This document shows, piece by piece, positions 7,866-16,079 of a stretch of 64,000 nucleotides of DNA (its first letter is position 1; each line of letters starts with the position of its first letter). The position numbers and the translations under genes are program-made. The stretch covers positions 1 to 64,000 of the forward strand of contig NZ_JAPZSK010000008.1 of assembly GCF_027531815.1 (NCBI RefSeq), given 5' to 3'. Under the pieces are notes generated by a model. That model was not told the origin of the DNA, did not search any database, and saw nothing but the letters and a program-made list of their open reading frames with translations. This DNA comes from Gemmatimonas sp. Its GTDB lineage: Bacteria > Gemmatimonadota > Gemmatimonadetes > Gemmatimonadales > Gemmatimonadaceae.

Positions 7866-8912
7866 CTACCGGCGAGCGGCGGGCGACGCCACCCCGGCGC
7901 TCGCGCGCCGCGCGGCCTTGCTGCGCGCAATGGCGCGGGTATGCTGCGCAAACGTCTCCGTGAACTCATGGCTGCCGTCGGGGCGCGCCACGAAGAAGAG
8001 ATACGGCACGTCGGCCGGTGCCAGCGCCGCGGCAATGCTGGCCTCGCCGGGGCTGGCAATCGGTCCCGGGGGAAGGCCCGCGTACCGGTACGTGTTGTAC
8101 TTCGAGTCGACCTCGAGATCCTTGTAAAGGACCCGCTCGACGTGCTGCGGCAGCGCGTACTGCACCGTGGGATCGGCCTGCAGGCGCATCCCCTTCTTCA
8201 CGCGGTTCCAGTACACGGCGCTGATGAGCGGACGTTCCTCGGCCTTGCGTGCCTCCTTCTCCACGATGCTCGCCATGGTGATGGCATCGTGGCGCGAGAG
8301 GCTCATGGCCTGCAGCCGGGCGTCCCATTCCGGCTTCCACACGTCGAGGAACCGCTCCACCATGGCGTTCACCGCGTCCCGGGCCGTGGTACCGGCGGGA
8401 AACGTGTACGTGGCGGGAAACAGATACCCCTCGAGGCTCGGTACGGGCACATCGAGTTCGCGCATCCACGCCGTGTCGGCCGTGGCGGCGCGCACCGAGT
8501 CGGCGGGCACATCGAGCGCCTTGGACAGCGCCGGCACAATGTCGCGCAAGTCGAACCCCTCGGGGATGACCACGCTCTTCATGAGCCCGCGACCGGTGAC
8601 CAGCGCATCGAGCACATCGCGATACCCCGCGTCGGCGGCAAACTGGTATGTGCCCGGCTTGATCGTGGTCTCGGCACCGGTGAGGCGGGCAAAGAGACGG
8701 AACAGCGGCGGAGAGCCGATCACCCCGTTGGCCTCCAGCGAGTCTGCCGCCACACCAAGGCTTGCCCCCTTGGGCACCACCACCCGCGCCGGTTGCCCCG
8801 TGGGGCTGCTCGCGCCGCCCACTTCGCGCCACACCCACGCCATCAGCACGATCGCCACGGCAAGGACGCCGAGCGGGATCACGCGATTGGGCGTCGAACG
8901 CTTACGGGCCAT
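7866..8912 (-). CDS. mltG: endolytic murein transglycosylase
   Basis: Inner-membrane lytic transglycosylase of the YceG family that cuts nascent glycan strands and acts as a chain-length terminase. The 348-aa product has an N-terminal membrane anchor (about 11-28, IPLGVLAVAIVLMAWVW), a LysM-like region and the catalytic block SIVEKEA, with E218 at the same number as the catalytic Glu of E. coli MltG, followed by GMRLQADPTVQYAL and YNTYRYAGLPPGPI. ATG 8912 overlaps the ruvX stop by 11 nt. The rho-ruvX-mltG order implies one transcript; ruvX-mltG pairing is common in bacteria. Confidence 0.95.
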   Translation of the reverse strand: MARKRSTPNRVIPLGVLAVAIVLMAWVWREVGGASSPTGQPARVVVPKGASLGVAADSLEANGVIGSPPLFRLFARLTGAETTIKPGTYQFAADAGYRDVLDALVTGRGLMKSVVIPEGFDLRDIVPALSKALDVPADSVRAATADTAWMRELDVPVPSLEGYLFPATYTFPAGTTARDAVNAMVERFLDVWKPEWDARLQAMSLSRHDAITMASIVEKEARKAEERPLISAVYWNRVKKGMRLQADPTVQYALPQHVERVLYKDLEVDSKYNTYRYAGLPPGPIASPGEASIAAALAPADVPYLFFVARPDGSHEFTETFAQHTRAIARSKAARRASAGVASPAARR

Positions 8913-9408
8913 CCGCGTTGTCCCCGAGCCCCATCCCCTCCGTGCCTCCCGCCACGGCCTCGCCAAGCGCGACGCCCTGCGACGCCGCACGGAGCACGCT
9001 TTCCAGCAGCACGCACGCCGCCATCGCGTCCACGTCGCCCTTGCGGCCGCGGGTGGAGCCACCCTGTTCGCGAATGCTGCGCAGCGCTGATGACGTGGTG
9101 AACCGTTCGTCCACGAGACGAATGGGGAGCGACTGGCGCGTGGCGAGCCTGGCCGCGATCTCGCGCACCTCGCGCGAGCGGTCGGTCTCGGCGCCAGCAG
9201 GGTCGAGCGGCAGGCCAAACACGTATCCGGTGGCGCCCAGCGCCTCGGCCTGACGCATGAGTTCCGCCAGCGGCGGGCGCTTGCCGGCGCGGCGGGTGAT
9301 GATGCCGACGGGCGAGGCCAGCATGCCCAGTTCGTCGCTGATCGCGAGGCCGATACGCTTGTCGCCCCAGTCCACGGCAAACAGTCGCCCCGCCGACGCG
9401 GCCGTCAC
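8902..9408 (-). CDS. ruvX: Holliday junction resolvase-like YqgF
   Basis: RNase H-fold nuclease of the YqgF/RuvX family, tied to pre-16S rRNA 5'-end processing and proposed in Holliday junction resolution. Signature pieces: [16 protein letters not shown] (first catalytic Asp), [12 protein letters not shown] (Glu) and GDVDAMAA (last Asp). Length 168 aa; the last roughly 20 residues are a Gly-rich tail beyond the usual end. The GTG start (9408) overlaps the rho TGA in a GTGA arrangement, indicating translational coupling. Confidence 0.92.
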   Translation of the reverse strand: MTAASAGRLFAVDWGDKRIGLAISDELGMLASPVGIITRRAGKRPPLAELMRQAEALGATGYVFGLPLDPAGAETDRSREVREIAARLATRQSLPIRLVDERFTTSSALRSIREQGGSTRGRKGDVDAMAACVLLESVLRAASQGVALGEAVAGGTEGMGLGDNADGP

Positions 9409-10658
9409 GCTTCCGCCATCTGCTCGAAGAACTCCTGATTGTTCTGCGCGCGCTCCATGCGCTTGAGCAGAAACAGCATGGCCTCGTCGCTCGGCATATC
9501 GGCCAGGAAGGTGCGCAGGAGGAAGACCCGCTGCTGCTCCTTCTGCGACAGGAGCAACTCCTCGCGCCGGGTGCCGCTCTTGTTGATGTCGATCGCGGGG
9601 AAGATGCGCTTCTCGGCAAGCTTGCGATCGAGCACCAGCTCCATGTTGCCCGTACCCTTGAACTCCTCGAAGATCAGCTCGTCCATGCGCGAGTTGGTCT
9701 CGATGAGTGCCGTGGCCACGATGGTGAGCGACCCGCCCTCGGTGAGGTTGCGGGCGGCGCCGAAAAAGGCCTTGGGCTTCTGCATCGCCGTGGCCTCCAT
9801 GCCGCCGGACATGAGCCTGCCACCCTGCGGGGCCACCGCATTGTGGGCGCGCGCCAGTCGCGTGATGGAGTCCAGCAGGATCACCACGTCCTTGCCGCTC
9901 TCCACGAGCCGCTTGGCCTTCTCCAGCACCATTCCGGCCACCTGCACATGGCGTTCGGCGGTTTCGTCGAAGGTCGAGCAGATCACGTCGGCGCTCGGGC
10001 AGCTTGCCTGCATGTCGGTGACCTCCTCGGGGCGCTCATCGATCAGCAGGACGATGAGCGTGACCTCCGGATGGTTCTCCGCGATCGCGTTGGCGAGCTG
10101 CTGGAGGAGGATCGTCTTGCCCCCCTTGGGCGGCGCGACGATGAGGGCACGCTGGCCCTTGCCCAGAGGCGCGATGATGTCGCAGATGCGGGTCGCGACT
10201 TCCCCGTTCTTGCGCTCCAGATGGATACGCTCGTCGGGGTACTTGGCGGTCAGGTTGTCGAAGGCGCTGCGCAATTTGGACTGCTCGGGGTCACCACCGT
10301 TGATGCGCTCCACCTTGAGAAGCGCGAGGTACCGTTCCCACTCCTTGGGCGGCCGCACTTCGCCCATCACCGTGTCGCCGGTGCGAAGGTCGAAGCGCTT
10401 CACCTGGGAAGGGGAGACGTAGATGTCGTCGGGGCCGTGCAGGTAGTTGAAATCCTGAGCCCGCAGGAAGCCATACCCTTCGGGAAGGACCTCCAGCACC
10501 CCTTCGCCGTAGAGCGTCGTCTCGGTTTCGAGCAGGGCCTGCTCGATGCGGAAGATCAGCTCCTGCTTCTTCAACCCGTTGACGCTGGAGAGCTGCAGCG
10601 ACTCGGCCAGCACCAGGAGTTCGGGAACCGACTTCCGCTTCAGCTCGGCAACGTGCAC
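9405..10658 (-). CDS. rho: transcription termination factor Rho
   Basis: Hexameric RNA-dependent ATPase that terminates transcription. The GTG at 10658 gives [15 protein letters not shown], which aligns with the start of E. coli Rho, and a 417-aa length against 419. Parts in order: N-terminal helical domain, RNA-binding cold-shock fold ([29 protein letters not shown]), P-loop [21 protein letters not shown], Walker [15 protein letters not shown], and the R-loop/arginine finger segment [12 protein letters not shown]. There is no long acidic or Arg-rich insertion of the kind seen in some GC-rich phyla. It lies 60 nt downstream of a tRNA-Arg gene on the same strand. Confidence 0.97.
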   Translation of the reverse strand: MHVAELKRKSVPELLVLAESLQLSSVNGLKKQELIFRIEQALLETETTLYGEGVLEVLPEGYGFLRAQDFNYLHGPDDIYVSPSQVKRFDLRTGDTVMGEVRPPKEWERYLALLKVERINGGDPEQSKLRSAFDNLTAKYPDERIHLERKNGEVATRICDIIAPLGKGQRALIVAPPKGGKTILLQQLANAIAENHPEVTLIVLLIDERPEEVTDMQASCPSADVICSTFDETAERHVQVAGMVLEKAKRLVESGKDVVILLDSITRLARAHNAVAPQGGRLMSGGMEATAMQKPKAFFGAARNLTEGGSLTIVATALIETNSRMDELIFEEFKGTGNMELVLDRKLAEKRIFPAIDINKSGTRREELLLSQKEQQRVFLLRTFLADMPSDEAMLFLLKRMERAQNNQEFFEQMAEA

Positions 10659-10718
10659 GGGGCAATGAGAGCGAGGGGAGCGCGGCAACCACCCACGACC
10701 AGCCACGTGGCAGTGCCA

Positions 10719-10792
10719 TGCGCGCGGCAGGACTCGAACCTGCGACCTTCGGCTCCGGAGGCCGACGCTCTATCCAACTGAGCTACGCGCGC
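10719..10792 (-). tRNA. tRNA-Arg(CCG)
   Basis: 74-nt cloverleaf. The acceptor stem GCGCGCG pairs with CGCGCGC, with discriminator A. D-arm TAGCTCAGTTGGATAGAGC, anticodon loop CTCCGGA giving CCG, T-loop GGTTCGAGTCC. CCA is not encoded. It is directly upstream of rho and may share its transcript. Confidence 0.97.
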
Positions 10793-10953
10793 ATTGCGGC
10801 ATCCGGCGCCGACCGGAGGCCGACTCGGGAACCGCTTGGGCAGTACCACGGGAGCACGTCGTGCACCCGCATACCGCCAGACTGGGGAAGCTAACCGGGC
10901 AGGGGGGCGTGCGGCAAGGAAAGCCGGATGGGAAACACGCCGCCCCTGGCCAT

Positions 10954-11442
10954 TCACGCGTTACCGTGCACCAGATACGCTTCCACGCTCAGCAGGTTGC
11001 GCTCGCCCGCCATGCGAATGACGCCCAGCAGCCGCTGCATCTTCGTGACCTCTTCGAGCTGCTCATCGACGAACCACTGCAGGAATCCCTGCGCCAGATA
11101 GTCCCCCTCGCTCGCGGCGAGGTCCATGAGCCCCTTGATCTGCCCAGTGACCTCCCTTTCCCAGCTCAGCGCGGCCTCCACGGCCGCCTCGGCGGTGGGA
11201 AAGACGTGCATCGGGGCGCGGACGGCGGGGATGCGCAGGCCACCACCGGTTTCGAGCACATACTTGAGGAGCTTCTCCGCATGCTCGCGTTCCTCCGTCG
11301 CCTGCTTGTGGAACAGGCCCGCCAACTGGAGCAGGTGCATCTCGTGGAAGTGCGCCGCGATCTGATGGTACTGCAGGCTGGCAGCAAGCTCGTTGCCGAT
11401 CTGCGTGTTGATGGCCGCGGCGAGGGCGGAGGAGATGAGCAT
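10954..11442 (-). CDS. bacterial ferritin-like iron storage protein
   Basis: Non-haem ferritin subunit (162 aa) that oxidises Fe(II) and stores iron in a 24-mer. The four-helix pattern is clear. The ferroxidase Glu/His are in NELAASLQYHQ and EEREHAEKLL, and the second pair lies near FVDEQLEE. I chose ATG 11442 over an upstream ATG at 11484 because GGAG lies 6 nt before it and the protein then begins as bacterial FtnA proteins do. It stands alone, between tRNA-Arg and a cytochrome gene. No Fur box was recognised upstream, but I could not search systematically. Confidence 0.9.
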   Translation of the reverse strand: MLISSALAAAINTQIGNELAASLQYHQIAAHFHEMHLLQLAGLFHKQATEEREHAEKLLKYVLETGGGLRIPAVRAPMHVFPTAEAAVEAALSWEREVTGQIKGLMDLAASEGDYLAQGFLQWFVDEQLEEVTKMQRLLGVIRMAGERNLLSVEAYLVHGNA

Positions 11443-11580
11443 GGGTGACTCCGTGGCATTGAAGAGTGTCGGGAACAATCGCAAACTGGCGACGGACAGC
11501 GCGAACGGAAAGTTGATCGCGTGTCCGCGTTCAGTTCACGCGTTCCGCACGCAGTTGAACAGCGTGTGCCGATCGCACCG

Positions 11581-11991
11581 TCACTTGTGCGACAGGGTCC
11601 AGACGTAGGCCGCCACGGCGCTGATCTGCTCGTCGTTCAGATTCATGCGCCCGCCGCGGGCGCCCATGGCGTTCGGGCGCGTCGTCACCTTGATCTTTTC
11701 CTTGGGGACGCCGCTCACGATCAGGGCGCGAATCTCCTCGTAGCTGCCCGTGGCCAGCTGGTCCCAGGCATTGTCATTGAGGGCAGGGCCGTTCTGCGCG
11801 CCCACGCCCTTGGCCCCGTGGCAGCGCATGCAGCCGCCGTTGTTGAACAGCGAGTCGCCGAGCGCCACGCGCGCCGGGGTCACTTCGGTGGGCATCGCGG
11901 GCTTGGCGGCAACACCACTTCCCGTACCGGCGCCGGACGAGCGGCACGCAGCGGCAAGCAACAGCACGGACAGGGTAGCGAGGATACGCAT
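11581..11991 (-). CDS. small c-type cytochrome lipoprotein
   Basis: 136-residue periplasmic or outer-membrane-anchored cytochrome c. The N-terminus MRILATLSVLLLAAACRSS has a lipobox-like end (LAAAC). One haem site CMRCH lies about residue 54-58 within an ALGDSLFNNGG context, and the distal Met ligand is probably in the RGGRMNLNDEQ segment. It resembles mono-haem class I cytochromes that carry electrons to oxidases or dehydrogenases. No partner gene is nearby, so the donor and acceptor are unknown. Confidence 0.85.
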   Translation of the reverse strand: MRILATLSVLLLAAACRSSGAGTGSGVAAKPAMPTEVTPARVALGDSLFNNGGCMRCHGAKGVGAQNGPALNDNAWDQLATGSYEEIRALIVSGVPKEKIKVTTRPNAMGARGGRMNLNDEQISAVAAYVWTLSHK

Positions 11992-12122
11992 GGCTCTGGG
12001 GCTGGGGACGAGGATCGGTTCCCGCGTGCTCGCAGGCAGCGGGCAGGGATCAGCAGCGACCGGCTGAGTTCGGCCGCGTTCTATTCTGCTGCCCGTACCC
12101 GTTGATCGCTATGTTTCGCCGT

Positions 12123-12977
12123 ATGACGGTCATCGCCTATCTCGGAACCGGGCTGCTCGGCAGCGGTTTCGTCGAGGCCGCGCTCACGCGCGGCGACACG
12201 GTGCGGGTATGGAATCGGACGCGCGGCAAGGCACAGGCGCTGGCAGCGTTCGGCGCTCAGGTGGCGGCGTCGCCGGCCGATGCCGTGCGTGGCGCCGAGC
12301 GGGTTCACCTGGTACTCAAGGACGACGCGGTGGTGGAAGAAGTCGTCGCCGCCTTGCGCCCTGGCCTCGCGCCGGAGGCCATCATCTGTGACCACACCAC
12401 CACCCATCCCGCGCTCACGGGCGAGCGCGCCGCGCGGCTCAACGCCGAGGGCGTGCGGTATCTGCACTGCCCTGTCTTCATCGGACCGGCGGCGGCGCGG
12501 CTGGGGCAGGGGATCATCATGGTCTCCGGCCCCTCGGTGTTGTACGACGCGGTGCGTCCGGCGCTCGAACAGCAGGCGCAACGGGTCGTGTACTGGGGCG
12601 AGCGGGCCGATCTCGCCGCCGCCTACAAGCTCATGGGCAACACGCTCATCATCGGGCTGGGCGCGCTGGTCAGTGACGTCTTCACCGTGGCGCAAGGATG
12701 CGACGTGCGCGCCCCCGATGCGCTCAAGCTGCTGGAGTTCTTCAACCCCGGCAGCATGTTGCAGAACCGCGGCAAGAAGATGAGCGAGGGCGACTTCACG
12801 GCGAGCTTCGAGCTGGTGATGGCACGCAAGGACGTGCAGCTCATGCTCGAGACCACCGGCGCGCGTCCGGTGGCGGCGCTCCCGGGGATTGCGGCGCGCA
12901 TGGACGAGGTCATTGCGCAGGGCCACGGGCACGAGGACTTCGGCGTCATTGCCCGCGACGCGGTGCGCGATCGCTGA
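12123..12977 (+). CDS. NAD-binding beta-hydroxyacid dehydrogenase family protein
   Basis: 3-hydroxyisobutyrate/6-phosphogluconate dehydrogenase-like fold, 284 aa from ATG 12123. The Rossmann motif is YLGTGLLGSGFVEAAL, followed by VWNRTRGKAQAL; the substrate-binding loop is CPVFIGPAAARLGQG, where the family usually has D/E-APVSGG. The catalytic lysine is in AAAYKLMGNTL. The altered substrate loop suggests an imine-reductase or GLYR1-like relative rather than a standard hydroxyisobutyrate enzyme. The start is uncertain; ATG 12111 and TTG 12102 are in frame and none has a clear ribosome site. Confidence 0.85.
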   Translation: MTVIAYLGTGLLGSGFVEAALTRGDTVRVWNRTRGKAQALAAFGAQVAASPADAVRGAERVHLVLKDDAVVEEVVAALRPGLAPEAIICDHTTTHPALTGERAARLNAEGVRYLHCPVFIGPAAARLGQGIIMVSGPSVLYDAVRPALEQQAQRVVYWGERADLAAAYKLMGNTLIIGLGALVSDVFTVAQGCDVRAPDALKLLEFFNPGSMLQNRGKKMSEGDFTASFELVMARKDVQLMLETTGARPVAALPGIAARMDEVIAQGHGHEDFGVIARDAVRDR

Positions 12978-13001
12978 ACGTCCCCGTCAACGCGCACGAC
13001 A

Positions 13002-13034
13002 AAGGCCCGGAGCCGAGTGGCAGCTCCGGGCCTT
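13002..13034. terminator. hairpin terminator after dehydrogenase gene
   Basis: 12-bp perfect stem AAGGCCCGGAGC / GCTCCGGGCCTT with a 9-nt loop, 24 bp past the stop. The A/T ends fit use in both directions, serving also the converging small membrane protein gene. Confidence 0.75.
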
Positions 13035-13081
13035 GCAGGTGCCACGGCGGTCGGTGTCGTCGTGGCCGTCGCGTAGCAACG

Positions 13082-13264
13082 CTACGGCTGGTGCGGCCCC
13101 ATGATGTTGCGCGTGAACAGGGCGATGAACGCCGCAATGATCGCAATCTGCCCGATCGGTCCGACCGCCAGGATCACCTGAAAGATCGAGGAGATCAGCA
13201 GGAGCGGCAGCTTGATGATCGGCAGGAGGAAATCGGCGTTGATCGGGGCGCTGAACGGCGGCAT
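13082..13264 (-). CDS. small two-helix membrane protein
   Basis: 60-residue hydrophobic protein starting MPPFSAPINADFLLP. Two likely membrane segments: about 14-36 (PIIKLPLLLISSIFQVIL) and about 40-52 (QIAIIAAFIALF), ending in a short polar tail. ATG 13264 has no good ribosome site, and a GTG at 13303 extends the frame by 13 residues. TATACT on the same strand (13298-13293) could be a -10. No family recognised. Confidence 0.6.
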   Translation of the reverse strand: MPPFSAPINADFLLPIIKLPLLLISSIFQVILAVGPIGQIAIIAAFIALFTRNIMGPHQP

Positions 13265-13676
13265 GGCAGGGCTGGTTGAGGGTCCAAGGGGCAGTATAAC
13301 CACGCCCGGAGACGAACTGCAGCCCCGTTGTGCCGGTTCCGTTGTGCCGGTTCCGGGGCGCTGGGCACGAGGGCGGGGGAGCCCGAAGCCGCTTCACCGG
13401 GAGATCCGGCCCGCCGGTTCGCTTCAGCACCCGCGTGCATGGCCCCGGAGCAGGCGGCCGCCAATCCGACTCGCCCATGTGCCACAGGGGCTGGCCGCGA
13501 TGGTCAACGTCGGGCGCGAATCGTCACCTGCATGGCACCGTCCGGGGGGGCCCCACCGTCGCATGTGCGCGTTCTTGTACGCTGCATTAGGATGCTCGGA
13601 CTGGACTCCCCATCCCAATCACCCATCTGCTGCGGCCATCCCGTTCAATGGTCGCGTTCCACCCACCGGAGCCCCG
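13265..13676. other. gene-free stretch
   Basis: About 410 bp. Plus-strand open frames run through it into the gene at 13677 but are rich in Arg, Pro and Gly and lack recognisable features. I see no RNA gene or repeat here. Confidence 0.4.
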
Positions 13677-14120
13677 TTGCCGACTCAGGATGACATAGCA
13701 CCGACCGCTCGCGGCGAGAGCGCGTTGGTGAGCCCGGACGCGGATGCCCTGCTGTTCGAGGCCCGCTTGGCCCTACGCGATGTGCTGCCATCGGTGGTCC
13801 ATCAGGATCACACATGGGCGGCCTCGCTTGTGCACTGCCATGTGACCGACGAGCGCGTGCGCCATGTGCTGCAACTGCACGCTGGCACGGCGCGCGCCGT
13901 CGGCGGAACCGCCGATGTGCAGGTCCACGTGCTCGAGCGCTATCTGAGCGTCGCCGGTGTGGTTGGGCTGCTCGGCGATGGAGCCGTGCGCACGGGCAGC
14001 TTGCCCCTGCACACGGGACGGTACGTGGAGGTGACGCTCGTGGAAGGCGGCACCCGTCTGGCGACCTTCTGGATGCCCCTGGTGCCCGTGTTCCGGGTGT
14101 CGTCGCGCATGGTGGCCTGA
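13677..14120 (+). CDS. hypothetical protein
   Basis: 147 residues from TTG 13677, which has GGAG at 5 nt; GTG 13728 (VSPDADALLFE), with GAGAG at 7 nt, is an alternative. The body looks like a folded cytoplasmic beta-rich protein (HVTDERVRHVLQLHA, VHVLERYLSVAGVVG, RYVEVTLVEGGTRLATFWMP). There is no signal peptide, membrane helix or known motif. Composition is that of a real protein from about residue 15 on; the upstream open frame is not. Function unknown. Confidence 0.6.
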   Translation: MPTQDDIAPTARGESALVSPDADALLFEARLALRDVLPSVVHQDHTWAASLVHCHVTDERVRHVLQLHAGTARAVGGTADVQVHVLERYLSVAGVVGLLGDGAVRTGSLPLHTGRYVEVTLVEGGTRLATFWMPLVPVFRVSSRMVA

Positions 14121-14211
14121 CCGGCCGGACCGCGCACGCCGTGCAGACCGCCGTGAGATAGCTCGCACGGCAACTGTCGGGTAAATCCTCACGCAGGAGA
14201 GGGGGGGCGCT

Positions 14212-14242
14212 GCTGAACGGGGAGGGATCCCGTGTTCAGCTT
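14212..14242 (+). terminator. possible terminator hairpin
   Basis: GCTGAAC (14212-14218) pairs with GTTCAGC (14234-14240), with an inner GGGATCCC, and TTT follows. It sits 90 bp past the hypothetical gene and just before the decayed tract. Confidence 0.45.
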
Positions 14243-14251
14243 TCCCCCCAC

Positions 14252-14968
14252 ATGCCCACCGTCTCGCTGCTCCCTCTTTCGCTGCCAACAATCGGCGGCT
14301 CGGCGCTGCTGTGCTGGCGTCACTCGTGGCGCCCGTCCGGGCGCAGGCGCAGCCATCGGCGCTACGCGACACGGCGGCAACGCCGCGCCTCCCGTTTCCG
14401 GTGGGTGAAGTCCTCGACTACCGCGTGAACGTCGCCTTCGGCGGCAACATCGGACACGGGCAGATGCGTGTCGAGGGGCCGGTGCTCGAGCGCGGCGTGC
14501 CCACCTGGCGCCTGGTCTCCGAAACGAAGGCCAGGCGCGCGTTCGTTCGCGCCACCGATCGCACGACCTCCTGGCTCGACCCCACGCGCTTCGTCGCCGT
14601 GCGCTTCGAGCAGCGCGAGCGTCATCCGTTGTCGCAGTCGGATGCCCTGGTGGAAATGGATCTCGCCGCTACCGCTCGATGAACTCTCCTTCCTGCAGTT
14701 CCTGCGCACCATCCCGCTCGACCGGGAAGGCGCTCACCAGTTCAATCGTCACTTCGACGTGACGCGCAACCCGACGCTCGTCACGGTCGGGGCCGAGGAA
14801 GTGGTGGAAACGTTCGCCGGGGCGTTCACCACCCGGGTGGTCATCATGCATGTGCGCGATCCCAAGCACCATAAAGGGGTCGGTCCATTCAAGCTCAACA
14901 TCGAGCTGTCGTCCTGTCGCATCCCCGTGCGCATCGTGAGCCGCATGCCGATCGTCGGAGACCCCACG
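14252..14968 (+). pseudogene. broken DUF3108-type secreted protein gene
   Basis: Remnant of an exported DUF3108-like protein split over frames. A signal-peptide-like start MPTVSLLPLSLP at 14252 changes frame near 14310, where LASLVAPVRAQAQPSA continues in the next frame. The conserved core FPVGEVLDYRVNVAFGG runs to about 14665, then a second break moves the protein into the frame of PLDELSFLQFLRTIPL. That frame reaches the family's IPVRIVSRMPIVG end but without its own stop, running straight into the next remnant at 14969. The loss of sequence between SQSDALVEMD and PLDELSF implies a deletion as well as a shift. Sequencing or assembly error is an alternative for each break. Confidence 0.75.
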
Positions 14969-15292
14969 ATGCGCTCCCCGCTTTCGCATCTCACCATATC
15001 CGCCGCGGCGCTGCTCCTCGTCGCCGCCACGCCCGCCGTGCCCGGCCGTGCGCTGACCTTGCGTGACGGCATCCGCCTCTGGTTCGACGGCACCTCCACG
15101 CTGCGGAGCGGGAGCTGCAGCGCCGACAAGATCGAGGTCTCGCTCAACGCGGCCACCGACGACGTCATCGAGCATACGCTCGACGGCAGGAAGGTGAGCG
15201 GCACGGTGGAGGTCGACTTCCCCGCGGCACAGCTCGAGTGCAGGAACGACACGCGGAACGAGCACATGGGCAAGGCACTCAAGATGAAAGAG
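14969..15292 (+). pseudogene. 3'-truncated YceI-family gene
   Basis: Begins with a normal secreted-protein start, ATG 14969 with GGAG 8 nt before it and a signal peptide SHLTISAAALLLVAATP. It continues with YceI-domain sequence: LWFDGTSTLRSGSC, then VEVDFPAAQLECRND and NEHMGKALKMKE. A full YceI domain goes on for roughly another 80-90 residues; here the sequence switches at about 15292 to part of a porin with the frame kept open. YceI proteins bind isoprenoid-like lipids in a periplasmic beta-barrel pocket; this fragment cannot close that barrel. Confidence 0.75.
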
Positions 15293-15994
15293 TTCAGCAA
15301 CGGTGCCGCTGCCGATGGGGGAAACGGGCAGGTACTCTACACCCCGCTCGTGGGCAACCTCATTCTCGATGCCTTCACCACCGAGGTCGGGGCCGAGGCC
15401 ATCTTCCAGCAGCACGGCCTGCTCGGTGTGGTGGCACTGACGAACGGGGAAGTGCGGGGCCAGACGCTGCGTGCCAGTGATCGCTCCCCGGCCTTCATGG
15501 CGAAGCTTGGCTTCGACAAGCAGCTCAATGACGATCTGCGCACACGCCTCACGGGGTCGTTCCGCAATCAGGGGTCGGCGGCCAACGGCACCTTGTACAG
15601 CGGTGACCGCGCCGGCTCGCGCTACTACTACGTGCTCGAGAACACCGCGTCCACCGAAGCGGCGAACTTCACCTCGGGCATGATCAACCCGGGCTTCACC
15701 GACAAGGTCAACGCGGTCATGGTGAACCCGTTCGTCAGGTTCCGCGGCGGAAACCGCCACGCGTGAAGTGACCCAGCTGATGGGCGAAGGCACCGTCCGC
15801 CTTCTCAAGGGCGACAAGCTCTTCCTCTCGGCGCGCTGGAACCGGGTGGAAGGCGACCTGGGGTCGTACCGTGTCACCCCCAGTACCGGCGCCCCGGTGA
15901 CCGTCACCAATCGCGACGTCACGGTGGCCCGCAGGACATCCGCAGCGGCGGCAAATGGCGGGGCTTCGTACTCGCAGCGGCAACCAGCTTCTGA
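15293..15994 (+). pseudogene. 5'-truncated, multiply broken outer-membrane porin gene
   Basis: Middle and end of a barrel protein of the type with a conserved NG-x2-YTPLVGN-x3-DAFTTE strand. Frame 1 gives VLYTPLVGNLILDAFTTE to NPFVRFRG (about 15745). After a junction, frame 2 gives AAETATREVTQLMGEGTV to VTVAR (about 15930). After another junction, frame 3 gives the C-terminal strand DIRSGGKWRGFVLAA and stops at TGA 15992 after a terminal Phe, as porins do. The N-terminal half is missing. The pieces stay in the right order, so deletions rather than rearrangement explain them. A strong terminator follows at 16011. Confidence 0.75.
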
Positions 15995-16010
15995 TCGGGG
16001 CAGGTGCAAC

Positions 16011-16043
16011 GAGGCCCCCGCACCGGCATGGTGCGGGGGCCTC
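16011..16043. terminator. bidirectional terminator
   Basis: Perfect 14-bp stem GAGGCCCCCGCACC / GGTGCGGGGGCCTC with a 5-nt loop, between the converging porin remnant and the TonB receptor gene. Confidence 0.85.
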
Positions 16044-16079
16044 GTGGTGCATCGGGGGCATCCCCGATGCGGTGCGGTA

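Noticed and set aside
7859-8059. N-terminal extension of the GT2 gene up to 8059
   Set aside because: The added 67 residues are Arg/Pro/Ala-rich and lie entirely within mltG; the GT-A fold begins right after GTG 7858.
10659-10706. Longer rho starting at 10706
   Set aside because: The extra residues (Gly/Trp/Arg-rich) have no counterpart in Rho, while GTG 10658 matches the family N-terminus.
13212-13676. Extension of the 13677 gene back to 13212
   Set aside because: The upstream part is Arg/Pro/Gly-rich without hydrophobic core patterns and overlaps the small membrane protein gene; better ribosome sites lie at 13668-13671.
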